From an uncultured Lentisphaerota bacterium (lineage in GTDB: Bacteria > Verrucomicrobiota > Kiritimatiellia > RFP12 > UBA1067): a stretch of 64,000 bases of DNA. The position numbers and the translations under genes are program-made. Location: NCBI GenBank assembly GCA_900320225.1, contig ONRL01000005.1, positions 33,318 to 97,317 on the forward strand, given 5' to 3'. Within the stretch, counting starts at the first letter, position 1. Each line of letters begins with the position of its first letter. The notes under the pieces were generated by a model, which saw only the letters and a program-made list of their open reading frames with translations, searched no databases and was not told where the DNA came from. Of this stretch, positions 18,855-26,605 are shown in pieces.

Positions 18855-19519
18855 GAGGACGAAAGAAGAATCTTATGCCTGCGAATAATGGTTATTACCA
18901 AAACAAGCGTCCTGAGATTTATGGGATGGTGCCTGAATCCGCACGCACGGTTCTGGAAATCGGATGTGCCGCCGGTGGATTCCGGCTGAACTTTCCCGAC
19001 GAAGTTGAATATTGGGGCGTGGAACCGGTTCGTGAGGCGGCCGAACAGGCTCGTCAGAAGAACATCAAGGTTCTTTGCGGAACTTATGATGAGGTCAGCG
19101 AGCAATTGCCGGCTGCGTATTTTGACGTTGTGGTCTGCAATGACGTCATTGAGCATGTGCCCGATCCCGAAGCGTTTCTGGTGTCGTTGAAGGGCAAGTT
19201 GGCGACGAATGGCATTCTCGTAGGATCAATCCCAAATGTCAGGTTCTGGGGCAACTTGATCAACTTGCTTGTACGGCGTGATTGGAAATACGAAGAGAGC
19301 GGTGTCCTTGACCGCACGCACCTTCGTTTCTTCACGGCGAAATCATTCCGCAGATTGATGCATGGCGCCGGATACGAGTTGGTGAAAATGGCGGGAATCG
19401 AATCAAAGAGGATGAAGGTCCTGAAGGTGTTGTTCTCGCCATTCCTGATCTTGGCGGGCTTTGACGTTTGCGATATGCAATTCATGTTTAAGGCCGTCAA
19501 GAAGGGAGAACAGGAATGA
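18851..19519 (+). CDS. class I SAM-dependent methyltransferase
   Basis: A 222-residue enzyme with motif I VLEIGCAAGGF, the acidic post-I region YWGVEPVREAAEQAR, motif II-like DVVVCNDVIEHVPDPEAF and a later NVRFWGNLINLL block common in methyltransferases of O-antigen clusters (Methyltransf_11/23 type). Likely substrate is a sugar or glycan carrier, by context. It overlaps its neighbours by ATGA on both sides. Confidence 0.85.
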   Translation: MRGRKKNLMPANNGYYQNKRPEIYGMVPESARTVLEIGCAAGGFRLNFPDEVEYWGVEPVREAAEQARQKNIKVLCGTYDEVSEQLPAAYFDVVVCNDVIEHVPDPEAFLVSLKGKLATNGILVGSIPNVRFWGNLINLLVRRDWKYEESGVLDRTHLRFFTAKSFRRLMHGAGYELVKMAGIESKRMKVLKVLFSPFLILAGFDVCDMQFMFKAVKKGEQE

Positions 19520-20277
19520 GACCTGACGTAAGTATTTGCATTTTGACATGGAACAGGGCCGATTTCCTTGAGATCTGTCTGCGAGAGATGTTCGCATCCA
19601 TTACGCCGACGAGTCAAGGCGGATTGACACGTGAGATCTTGATTATGGACAATGGGTCAACTGACAAAACACAAGAAGTTTTAGCTCGGTATGCAACTCG
19701 GTCTGATGTACGGATATATCGACAGAAAAAGAATCTTGGGTTCAGTGCTTACAAGAGGTTGTTTTTTCATGCGCGAGGCCATATCGTGATTGATTTGGAT
19801 GACGACATATTGAAGTTCCCAAAGGACTTTGACAGAATACTGGTAGACTATCTTTCTGTCTACAAAGACTATGGATTTCTTGCCTGCAATGTTGTGCAGA
19901 ACGAGAAGACAGACGGCAATCGACCACGGGATGCCAAGTATATCAAAGATGTCAGAGGAGGCATGGTCGTCGAAGAAGGACCGACAGGGGGATGGTGCAG
20001 CGCTTTTAGGAGGCGAGACTATCTGTGGATCAAGCTTTTGATTTTTCTGTTTAGAATGGACTCAAAAACTCCTGAAGATGCCTACATCGCATCGCTTTGC
20101 TGGCGTTTGCATAAAAAGATTGGCATCATCACGAACGCTGTTGTCTTTCATGCTTGCGGTCCGACGTATGCCCGCGAATACAACCATCTTGACCGCGAGA
20201 TAGAGAAGTATCGCATGGGCGAGAATCACGAGTTCGCGCAAAGGTTTATCAACGAGAAACTCATGGAAAAGAATTGA
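19516..20277 (+). CDS. family 2 glycosyltransferase
   Basis: A 253-residue GT-A enzyme: VSICILTWNRADFLEICLREM, ILIMDNGSTDKTQEVL, KNLGFSAYKRLF and the metal site VIDLDDDILKF. The base composition is clearly more AT-rich than the flanking housekeeping genes, like the flippase gene next to it, which suggests acquisition by transfer. It ends the operon started at 17336. The 42-nt gap to the convergent flippase gene has no clear terminator. Confidence 0.87.
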   Translation: MRPDVSICILTWNRADFLEICLREMFASITPTSQGGLTREILIMDNGSTDKTQEVLARYATRSDVRIYRQKKNLGFSAYKRLFFHARGHIVIDLDDDILKFPKDFDRILVDYLSVYKDYGFLACNVVQNEKTDGNRPRDAKYIKDVRGGMVVEEGPTGGWCSAFRRRDYLWIKLLIFLFRMDSKTPEDAYIASLCWRLHKKIGIITNAVVFHACGPTYAREYNHLDREIEKYRMGENHEFAQRFINEKLMEKN

Positions 20278-20319
20278 TAGTGTTTGATGTCTAGGAGGTT
20301 ACATGAGGTTGGTTTTGTG

Positions 20320-21669
20320 TCAGTGAGCATTTTCCGTTGGATAATTTCTCCAATGGGATATAGCCATTGCCATGGTACAGGCTAGCGCTTTTAAAATGGC
20401 AATTGCTGTCATCCACCAAAACATGGAATCCAGAGTATATATATTATGTGCGACAAGGAAATCGGACCATTCTTGGGGAATGAAGCCAGTTAAATAGCCA
20501 TGGCCGGTAACGGCAAGTAATAGCACAGGATAGATGAGTTCTAGTGGTATCGCCCATGTGAGGAACCCAAAACGATTTGCCGCAATTTCCGCCGTCGTGT
20601 AAAAACCATGAAGGGCCAAGAGACCGAGGATCATTGTTTGCCAGGGTATTGCCCACCAGTATGCTGCATATTGCGCTCCACTTGGAAGGACAGAGAGGAT
20701 TGGCCTTGCGATGAAACAGAATCCTGCGGCGAGGATTGTGCAGAATGTAAGATTTACGGCAGTAGCTTTAAAGATCAACTTGATTTGTCTGCGTCCGTTA
20801 TTCCATAGTTCTGCGGCAAATGGAAAAAATGTGAAAATCATAGCTCCGTAAAGGTATGTAGCGATTTCCGATAATCGCATTACCATGTAGTAGCCAGCAG
20901 AGTCTAAATCCGGAAGGCGTTGCCGGATTACCGTCGACTCTACAAGGGCATAAAATCCCCCCGTAAAAGCCCATAGCAGGAACGTGGCAAAAAGCTTTGA
21001 AAACTTTCTTGCGGTCTCCTTGTCCCAGTACCGCTCTGCAGGGGTCGCAAGTTCCTTTCGGAGGGAGAATATCGCGGCAAAGATGTTGAATACAGGCACA
21101 GAAGCCTGTCCTACGAAATATCCCGTAAGTGCTCGAAAGGGCATCGCGACGAGCATCGTGACGAGGCGCACGGGCGCACCGATGATGCTGAGGAGCGACT
21201 GAGCCTTGAACTTCTTGAGTGCCTGTAGCGCGCTTGAGTATATTGGCGCGATGGCCGAAACAAAAGAGGCGGCAATGATGATGAGCCCGAGCGATCCCTC
21301 GACGATGCGGATGCGTTCGAGGAACGCAGGAAGGAGGAAATGTGCTGTGACAAGGGCGATGAAGAGAAAAACGGCTGTGGCAACGAAAACGCCTCGCATC
21401 AAAGACTTGAGCTTGCCGAACTCACGCCCGATTGAAAGCCGCGTGAGCTCGTTGCGGAACGTATTGGCGAACGCGGCCACGGGGAGGGCGAGGAAGTTCG
21501 CAAAGTTGGTGAGTGGCATGACGGCGCCGAGTTCGGATGGCCCTACATATTTCGGCACGAGCCACAGGCCGACGAAGGCGTTGAGCACGTCGGCGGCGCG
21601 GCACGCGCAGAAGAGCATCAGCGAGTACCACCAGAAATCCCCGAGCTTGGCATGGAGTTTTTTCAACAT
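20320..21669 (-). CDS. Wzx-like polysaccharide flippase
   Basis: A 449-residue protein with about 12-14 hydrophobic segments, matching the polysaccharide-export/MOP flippase family: an early GLWLVPKYVGPSELGAVMPL block and repeated amphipathic helices. These proteins move lipid-linked O-units across the inner membrane. It is AT-rich toward the 3' end. The ATG at 21669 lies 6 nt after a perfect minus-strand TATAAT (21681-21676), so the mRNA is probably leaderless. Confidence 0.82.
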   Translation of the reverse strand: MLKKLHAKLGDFWWYSLMLFCACRAADVLNAFVGLWLVPKYVGPSELGAVMPLTNFANFLALPVAAFANTFRNELTRLSIGREFGKLKSLMRGVFVATAVFLFIALVTAHFLLPAFLERIRIVEGSLGLIIIAASFVSAIAPIYSSALQALKKFKAQSLLSIIGAPVRLVTMLVAMPFRALTGYFVGQASVPVFNIFAAIFSLRKELATPAERYWDKETARKFSKLFATFLLWAFTGGFYALVESTVIRQRLPDLDSAGYYMVMRLSEIATYLYGAMIFTFFPFAAELWNNGRRQIKLIFKATAVNLTFCTILAAGFCFIARPILSVLPSGAQYAAYWWAIPWQTMILGLLALHGFYTTAEIAANRFGFLTWAIPLELIYPVLLLAVTGHGYLTGFIPQEWSDFLVAHNIYTLDSMFWWMTAIAILKALACTMAMAISHWRNYPTENAH

Positions 21670-21708
21670 GCGGAAATTATATCATTTTCATGAAAGCACG
21701 GCTACGGG

Positions 21709-22113
21709 TTAGAAGGTTTTCGCCATGACGAGGGGCAACGAGAGGAGATGTCGGTCGGCGGTGATCAGCACGGCACCCGTTTCAAGTACTCCGGCGGCGA
21801 TCCAGATGTCGTTGGAGGGGATGGGCGTGCCGACTGACTTCAGGAAAGAGAATACCCGCGCGTAGAATTCCCCTGTTTTGCGCGTGATGGGCAGGACGGA
21901 AACCTGTTCCATCTCCAGAAAGGAGGCAAAAGCCTGTCGCGTCACCCTCTCGCGCTTTGTGTCGCCTTGCGCGCCGGCGTCAATCTCTCCGCATACGACA
22001 GCCGGAACGAGAACCTGTTGGACGTCCTTCAGCATCCGCGCGATAGCCTTGTTGCCATCGAGGAGCGAGATGATTGCGTTTGTGTCGAGTATCGCCGTGT
22101 CGTTCACTTCCAC
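21709..22113 (-). CDS. PIN-domain ribonuclease toxin (VapC family)
   Basis: A 134-residue PIN-domain protein. Acidic residues fit the family pattern: AILDTNAIISLLDG near the start, CGEIDAG, then PSNDIWIAAGVLETGAVLITADRHL. VapC toxins cleave tRNA or rRNA. A GTG at 22113 is the likely start and overlaps the upstream antitoxin end by 10 nt, so the pair is translationally coupled. Confidence 0.83.
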   Translation of the reverse strand: MEVNDTAILDTNAIISLLDGNKAIARMLKDVQQVLVPAVVCGEIDAGAQGDTKRERVTRQAFASFLEMEQVSVLPITRKTGEFYARVFSFLKSVGTPIPSNDIWIAAGVLETGAVLITADRHLLSLPLVMAKTF

Positions 22114-22358
22114 ATCTCCGGATCAATTCTTCGCTGGGACGCAACGGCTTTGCTCAATTCATCGCCCGCTCCTTTCGGCAGCACGCCGCAGAACTTCATG
22201 AACGGATTGTCGGCGTCGCCCGCGCGTTTCTTGACAATGCCGAGAATCGGGGCGAGCAGGTCCTTGACGGTCTGGTTGATGCTTTTCCCCGATTTGCGGG
22301 CATGCGTTCGCAGGGCTTCTGCGAAAACATCGTCGGCATGGATTGTCATCGTGGTCAC
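22104..22358 (-). CDS. putative antitoxin partner of the PIN toxin
   Basis: An 84-residue protein beginning at GTG 22358 with AAGGAG about 10 nt upstream. The start MTIHADDVFAEALRTHARKS with following KSINQTVKDLL looks like a ribbon-helix-helix DNA-binding segment, and the C-terminal tail (RRIDPEMWK) would wrap the toxin. Assignment rests on fold-like pattern and on position before a PIN gene. Confidence 0.7.
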   Translation of the reverse strand: MTTMTIHADDVFAEALRTHARKSGKSINQTVKDLLAPILGIVKKRAGDADNPFMKFCGVLPKGAGDELSKAVASQRRIDPEMWK

Positions 22359-22379
22359 GATTCTTATTCTCCTTCAGGT

Positions 22380-22415
22380 GATTCACATTATGAATCAAAC
22401 TGGCGTTAAAGTCAA
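22380..22415 (-). promoter_or_regulatory. promoter and operator of the first PIN toxin-antitoxin pair
   Basis: On the minus strand TTGACT (22415-22410), a 17-nt spacer and CATAAT (22392-22387). The inverted repeat GATTCA-5 nt-TGAATC (22380-22396) covers the -10 box, as expected for an autoregulating antitoxin. Confidence 0.65.
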
Positions 22416-22463
22416 GTGGGATTTTTCAGCGCCTTCATTTGCCAAGACACCTGAGGTATTCCG

Positions 22464-22880
22464 CTACCGTGAAAACGGGTTGAGGAGCTTGACGCCCATT
22501 CCATCCATGTCGCGTATGTTGCGCGTGACAAGAATCAGGTTGTCGACTTTGGCTGTTGCGGCGATGAGTGCGTCGATCGCGGGGCGGGTGTTGCCGGATT
22601 TCGCGTTGGCGGCAAGAATCTCGCCCCAGCATTCGGCGACCGTTGCATTGACGGACAGAACGCGTGGGCTAAATGTCGCCTGAAGCTCGTTCAGCCATTC
22701 GGATAGCGCGCGAGCCTTTTTCGTGTCGCCGAGCATGCAGATTCCGTTCTTGATCTCGCCAATTGATATGGCAGAAAGGTAGAGTGTTTCCGGCGGCTGG
22801 CGCGAAAGCCATTCAATGACGGCCGCATCAGGCTTCTTGGCGCGTGTTTCGCTGATGACGCAGGTATCCAGGAGATACAT
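22464..22880 (-). CDS. PIN-domain ribonuclease toxin (VapC/FitB type)
   Basis: A 138-residue PIN protein: MYLLDTCVISETRAKKP, LYLSAISIGEIKNGI, RPAIDALIAATAKVDNLILVTRN with the four acidic positions of the fold. The SAISIGEIKNGI and TRN blocks are close to FitB-type VapC proteins. The ATG at 22880 shares one base with the antitoxin stop (TGATG). Confidence 0.88.
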   Translation of the reverse strand: MYLLDTCVISETRAKKPDAAVIEWLSRQPPETLYLSAISIGEIKNGICMLGDTKKARALSEWLNELQATFSPRVLSVNATVAECWGEILAANAKSGNTRPAIDALIAATAKVDNLILVTRNIRDMDGMGVKLLNPFSR

Positions 22881-23134
22881 CACGCAAACACCACCTTCCT
22901 CGCGGGAGACTTGTCACGTGGGGTCTGAAGTCCGCCTTCGATCTTGGGGCCGCCGAGCAGGACGTCAATCGGCGAACGTGACGGGGCAGAAAGTGCCCTG
23001 TATTCACTGTATGAAATCATGACAACGACCGGCTTCCCGCGCCGCGTCACGATCTGGGGCTCAATCTCGCACGCCCGATCAACGACAGCCGAGAATTTAC
23101 TCTTCGCATCCTGCAGTGCCCATATCGAACTCAT
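22880..23134 (-). CDS. Phd/YefM family antitoxin
   Basis: An 84-residue antitoxin: MSSIWALQDAKSKFSAVVDRA, then PQIVTRRGKPVVVMISYSEY, the Phd/YefM dimerisation and DNA-binding fold, with a flexible C-terminal tail rich in charge that would bind the toxin. AAGGAG lies 10 nt before the ATG. Confidence 0.88.
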   Translation of the reverse strand: MSSIWALQDAKSKFSAVVDRACEIEPQIVTRRGKPVVVMISYSEYRALSAPSRSPIDVLLGGPKIEGGLQTPRDKSPARKVVFA

Positions 23135-23152
23135 ATTCTCATCTCCTTACTG

Positions 23153-23204
23153 ACTAGTCTGACTAGTTGGGTGTAGTATAACAGAGTCACCCTCGACTGG
23201 TCAA
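23153..23204 (-). promoter_or_regulatory. promoter and operator of the Phd-PIN pair
   Basis: Minus strand: TTGACC (23204-23199), an 18-nt spacer and TATACT (23180-23175). Just downstream, two ACTAGT palindromes separated by 3 nt (23153-23167) form a likely antitoxin binding site between promoter and Shine-Dalgarno. Confidence 0.65.
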
Positions 23205-23257
23205 TGTCCAAATACAAAAGATGAGAAGTTTTTGGTACTTATGTCGGCGCAGTATGT

Positions 23258-23263
23258 TATACT
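23258..23263 (+). promoter_or_regulatory. -10 box of the deoxysugar operon
   Basis: TATACT preceded by TGT (extended -10 pattern). The GTG start of rfbF begins 7 nt later, consistent with a leaderless mRNA. No convincing -35 box is seen. Confidence 0.55.
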
Positions 23264-23270
23264 ACTAGCC

Positions 23271-24104
23271 GTGAAAACTTCAAAGCAAAAAGGTTCAAGC
23301 CAGAGGGCCATGCCTCCGGTGATGATTCTCTGTGGCGGCAAGGGCACGCGCCTGCGCGACGTGACGGAGCTGTTGCCGAAGCCGATGGTGCCGATCGGCG
23401 AGCAGCCGATCCTGTGGCACATCATGAAGAGCTATGCGGCCTTTGGCTGCAAGCGCTTCATCCTCTGCCTCGGCTACAAGCGCGAGGTGTTCGTGGATTA
23501 CTTCATGAACTACCACCTCCGTACGAGCGACGCCACGATCACGCTCGGCCATTCGCCGAAGATCAAGTTCCACGAGAAGGTGCCGGAAGGGGATTGGGAG
23601 GTCACGCTTGCGGGCACGGGGCTTGAAACCGGCACGGGTGGCCGCGTGTTCCAGGCGGCACGGTATCTCAAGCCGACCGACCGAGAATTCTTCCTCACGT
23701 ACGGCGACGGCGTGGCGGATGTGGACATCGCCGCGCTCCTGAAAACGCACCGCGCCGCCGGGCGCGAAATCACGGTCACGGCCGTGCATCCCGCTGCGCG
23801 ATTTGGCGAGATGGTGACGGAGGGTGATCGGATCGTTCGTTTTGAGGAAAAGCCCGCCGTCGCGCAGGGGTACATCAACGGCGGGTTCATGGTGGTGTCG
23901 CGGGGTTTCCTGAAGAAGTACCTCACCGACGATCCGCAGATGTTCTTCGAGCGCGATCCGATGCAGAAATCAGCCGAGGCCGGTGACATGACAATCTACC
24001 GCCACGAGGGCTTCTGGCAGTGCATGGACACAAGCCGCGAGTACCAGCTCCTCAACGAGTTGTGGGGGAAGGGGGCTGCGCCGTGGACAAGGTATTGGAC
24101 CTGA
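23271..24104 (+). CDS. rfbF: glucose-1-phosphate cytidylyltransferase
   Basis: A 277-residue nucleotidyltransferase making CDP-glucose from CTP and glucose-1-phosphate, the first step to CDP-deoxysugars. The signature MILCGGKGTRLRDVTELLPK, then PMVPIGEQPILWHIMKSYAA, CLGYKREVFVDYF and the family's LTYGDGVADVD are seen. Start GTG 23271 fits the promoter position; an ATG at 23310 would also keep the whole catalytic domain. First gene of an operon reaching 30612. Confidence 0.93.
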   Translation: MKTSKQKGSSQRAMPPVMILCGGKGTRLRDVTELLPKPMVPIGEQPILWHIMKSYAAFGCKRFILCLGYKREVFVDYFMNYHLRTSDATITLGHSPKIKFHEKVPEGDWEVTLAGTGLETGTGGRVFQAARYLKPTDREFFLTYGDGVADVDIAALLKTHRAAGREITVTAVHPAARFGEMVTEGDRIVRFEEKPAVAQGYINGGFMVVSRGFLKKYLTDDPQMFFERDPMQKSAEAGDMTIYRHEGFWQCMDTSREYQLLNELWGKGAAPWTRYWT

Positions 24105-24105
24105 C

Positions 24106-25233
24106 ATGAAGCTGGAAGCCTATAAGAATAAGCGCGTCCTTGTGACGGGGCATACGGGCTTCAAGGGATCGTGGCTCTGCGAATGGCTCTTGGCACTCGG
24201 TGCGGAAGTGCATGGCTTCGCCCTTGAGCCGCCCACGAGGCCGAGCCTGTTCAAGCAGCTGAAGTTGGCAAGGCGGATAGCATCCCATACGATCGGCGAT
24301 GTGCGCGATTTGCCGGCGGTTGTGCGTACGATGCGCCGCGTGAAGCCGGATTTCATCTTTCATCTGGCCGCCCAGCCGCTCGTGAGGCTTTCGTATGAGA
24401 AGCCGGTTGATACCTTTGAAACGAATGTGATGGGCACCGTGAATGTGCTGGAGGCTGCAAGGCGGGTTTATGGCCTTGGCCGAACACAGTTCGGCCATCA
24501 GGACTGTGGATGCGGGCATAAGAGCAATGGGCATCGCCTCTCCATTATCTGCATCACCACCGATAAATGCTACGAGAATCGGGAAACATCGCACCCCTAT
24601 CGGGAAAATGAGCCAATGGGCGGCTACGATCCCTATAGCTGCTCGAAGGGGTGTGATGAACTGTTGATTTCATCCTATCGGCGATCCTTCTTCGGCACGT
24701 CCGATTCGCCCGTGTGGGTGGCATCGGCGCGGGCCGGCAATGTGATCGGCGGCGGCGACTGGGCGAAGGATCGGATTGTGCCCGATTGCATGAGGGCACT
24801 GGCGAAAGGGCAGCCGATACCGGTTAGGAACAAAGTGTCGACGCGTCCGTGGCAGCACGTGTTGGAGCCGTTGAGCGGTTATTTGACGCTCGGCGCGGCA
24901 GTGGCGGCGCGTGAGCGATTCGACGAAGTATGCGGCGGCTTCAACTTCGGCCCCGATCCAAAGGATAACAGAACGGTGAGGGAGCTGGTCGAGGAAATTC
25001 TCAAATGGCGCGCGGGTGCTTGGGTGGATAGGAGCGATCCTGCGGCCGTCCATGAGGCGGGGTTGCTGAACCTCGACATCCGCAAGGCACGGCGTATCCT
25101 TGGCTGGAAGCCCAGGTGGGGATTTGAAGAGACTGTGCGGCAGACCGCCGATTGGTATAGCTCTGTAGAAAACGGGGCCGATCCGATTGAGATAACGCAA
25201 CGGCAGATTGGGGAGTATACATTAAGGACCTGA
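24106..25233 (+). CDS. rfbG: CDP-glucose 4,6-dehydratase with an in-frame REP insertion
   Basis: A 375-residue short-chain dehydrogenase/reductase making CDP-4-keto-6-deoxyglucose. NAD site VLVTGHTGFKGSWL, FHLAAQPLVRLSY, the catalytic Y-x3-K in YDPYSCSKGCDEL, and RAGNVIGGGDWAKDRIVPD are intact. Between VLEAARRV and ICITTDKCYENRE there are about 22 extra residues (YGLGRTQFGHQDCGCGHKSN region) where homologues have a short loop. The insertion holds a REP palindrome (24477-24497). The frame stays open, so the enzyme may still work with a longer surface loop near the active site. It starts 1 nt after rfbF. Confidence 0.92.
   Translation: MKLEAYKNKRVLVTGHTGFKGSWLCEWLLALGAEVHGFALEPPTRPSLFKQLKLARRIASHTIGDVRDLPAVVRTMRRVKPDFIFHLAAQPLVRLSYEKPVDTFETNVMGTVNVLEAARRVYGLGRTQFGHQDCGCGHKSNGHRLSIICITTDKCYENRETSHPYRENEPMGGYDPYSCSKGCDELLISSYRRSFFGTSDSPVWVASARAGNVIGGGDWAKDRIVPDCMRALAKGQPIPVRNKVSTRPWQHVLEPLSGYLTLGAAVAARERFDEVCGGFNFGPDPKDNRTVRELVEEILKWRAGAWVDRSDPAAVHEAGLLNLDIRKARRILGWKPRWGFEETVRQTADWYSSVENGADPIEITQRQIGEYTLRT
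24477..24500 (+). repeat. REP copy A inside rfbG
   Basis: GGCCGAAC, loop ACA, GTTCGGCC (stem 9 bp with flanking T/A), followed by ATCA. Read in rfbG as GRTQFGHQ. A short GGCC-TT-GGCC remnant directly precedes it. Confidence 0.88.
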
Positions 25234-25235
25234 CG

Positions 25236-26573
25236 ATGACATCTGAAGAGCTCAAGAAAGAGATTCTCGAAAAGACGGCGGAATACTACCGGCTCGTCCA
25301 TCAGGCGAAGCAGAAGGAGCCTTTTGTTCCCGGCAAGTCGCGCGTGAACTATGCGGGCCGCGTGTTCGACGAACGCGAGATGCAGAACCTCGTCGACGCA
25401 TCGCTGGAATTCTGGCTCACGTACGGCCATTGGTCGCGTCAGTTTGAGAAGGGACTTGCCGAATACTTGGGCGTGCGTTTTGCTCTGCTCGTGAACTCCG
25501 GATCCTCTGCCAACCTCCTCGCGTTCATGACGTTGACCTCGCCGCTTCTCGGCGAGCGGCAGGTGAAACGCGGCGACGAGGTGATCACGGTCGCGGCTGG
25601 CTTCCCCACCACGATTGCGCCGATCGTGCAATACGGCGCCGTGCCGGTGTTCGTGGATGTGGAGCTCGGCACGGTAAATATCGATGCGTCGCAGCTTGAA
25701 GGGGCCTGGTCGCCGAAGACGAAGGCCGTGATGCTTGCGCACACGCTCGGCAATCCGTTCAACATCAAGGCCGTGAAAGCCTTTTGCGAGAAGCGCAACC
25801 TCTGGCTGATCGAGGATAATTGCGACGCGCTCGGCTCGAAGTACGACGGCAAGTTCACCGGCACGTGGGGCGATATCGGTACGTCGAGCTTCTATCCGCC
25901 GCACCACATGACGATGGGCGAGGGCGGGGCGGTCTACACGGATAATCCGCTCCTCAAGAAGATCGCGCTCTCAATCCGCGACTGGGGGCGTGACTGCTGG
26001 TGTGAATCGGGTGTTGATAACACCTGCGGCTGCCGCTTCACGAAGCAGTTCGGCTCGCTTCCACTCGGCTACGATCACAAATATGTGTATTCGCACTTCG
26101 GCTACAACCTCAAGGCGACCGATTTGCAAGCGGCGATCGGCTGCGCGCAGCTGGAGAAATTCCCGTCGTTCGTGGAGGCGCGGAAGCGGAATTTCGCGCG
26201 CCTCTACGAGGGATTGAAGGATTTGCCGCAGATCCGCCTCTTCGAGAAATACCCTGAAAGCGATCCCTCCTGGTTCGGCTTCTTGATGACGGTGAAGCCC
26301 GATGCCGGCTTCACGCGCAACGATCTCGCGAAGCACCTTGAGGCGGCGAACATCCAGACACGCAACCTCTTTGCAGGCAACATCATTCGTCATCCCTGCT
26401 TTGAGATGATGCGCGCAAATGTAGATTACCGCATTGCCGGCGAGTTGACGAACACCGACACCATCATGAACTCCTCGCTCTGGATCGGTCTTTACCCTGG
26501 CATGGGCGAGTCGCGCCTTGACTACATGGTGGATACGATACGCAAGTTCTGTTTGTACGGTGGAGAATCTTAA
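25236..26573 (+). CDS. rfbH: CDP-4-keto-6-deoxy-D-glucose 3-dehydrase
   Basis: A 445-residue PLP/PMP enzyme of the DegT/DnrJ family, C3-deoxygenating branch. The block SSFYPPHHMTMGEGG carries His (about H223/H224) where aminotransferases have the PLP-binding Lys; this replacement defines RfbH/E1. Cysteines in DWGRDCWCESGVDNTCGC are the [2Fe-2S] ligands seen in the family. It needs a reductase partner (E3) that is not in this window. Gap of 2 nt after rfbG; the next gene starts 32 nt downstream. Confidence 0.93.
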   Translation: MTSEELKKEILEKTAEYYRLVHQAKQKEPFVPGKSRVNYAGRVFDEREMQNLVDASLEFWLTYGHWSRQFEKGLAEYLGVRFALLVNSGSSANLLAFMTLTSPLLGERQVKRGDEVITVAAGFPTTIAPIVQYGAVPVFVDVELGTVNIDASQLEGAWSPKTKAVMLAHTLGNPFNIKAVKAFCEKRNLWLIEDNCDALGSKYDGKFTGTWGDIGTSSFYPPHHMTMGEGGAVYTDNPLLKKIALSIRDWGRDCWCESGVDNTCGCRFTKQFGSLPLGYDHKYVYSHFGYNLKATDLQAAIGCAQLEKFPSFVEARKRNFARLYEGLKDLPQIRLFEKYPESDPSWFGFLMTVKPDAGFTRNDLAKHLEAANIQTRNLFAGNIIRHPCFEMMRANVDYRIAGELTNTDTIMNSSLWIGLYPGMGESRLDYMVDTIRKFCLYGGES

Positions 26574-26605
26574 CACAGAGACACAGAGGCACTGAGAAGA
26601 TCGAT

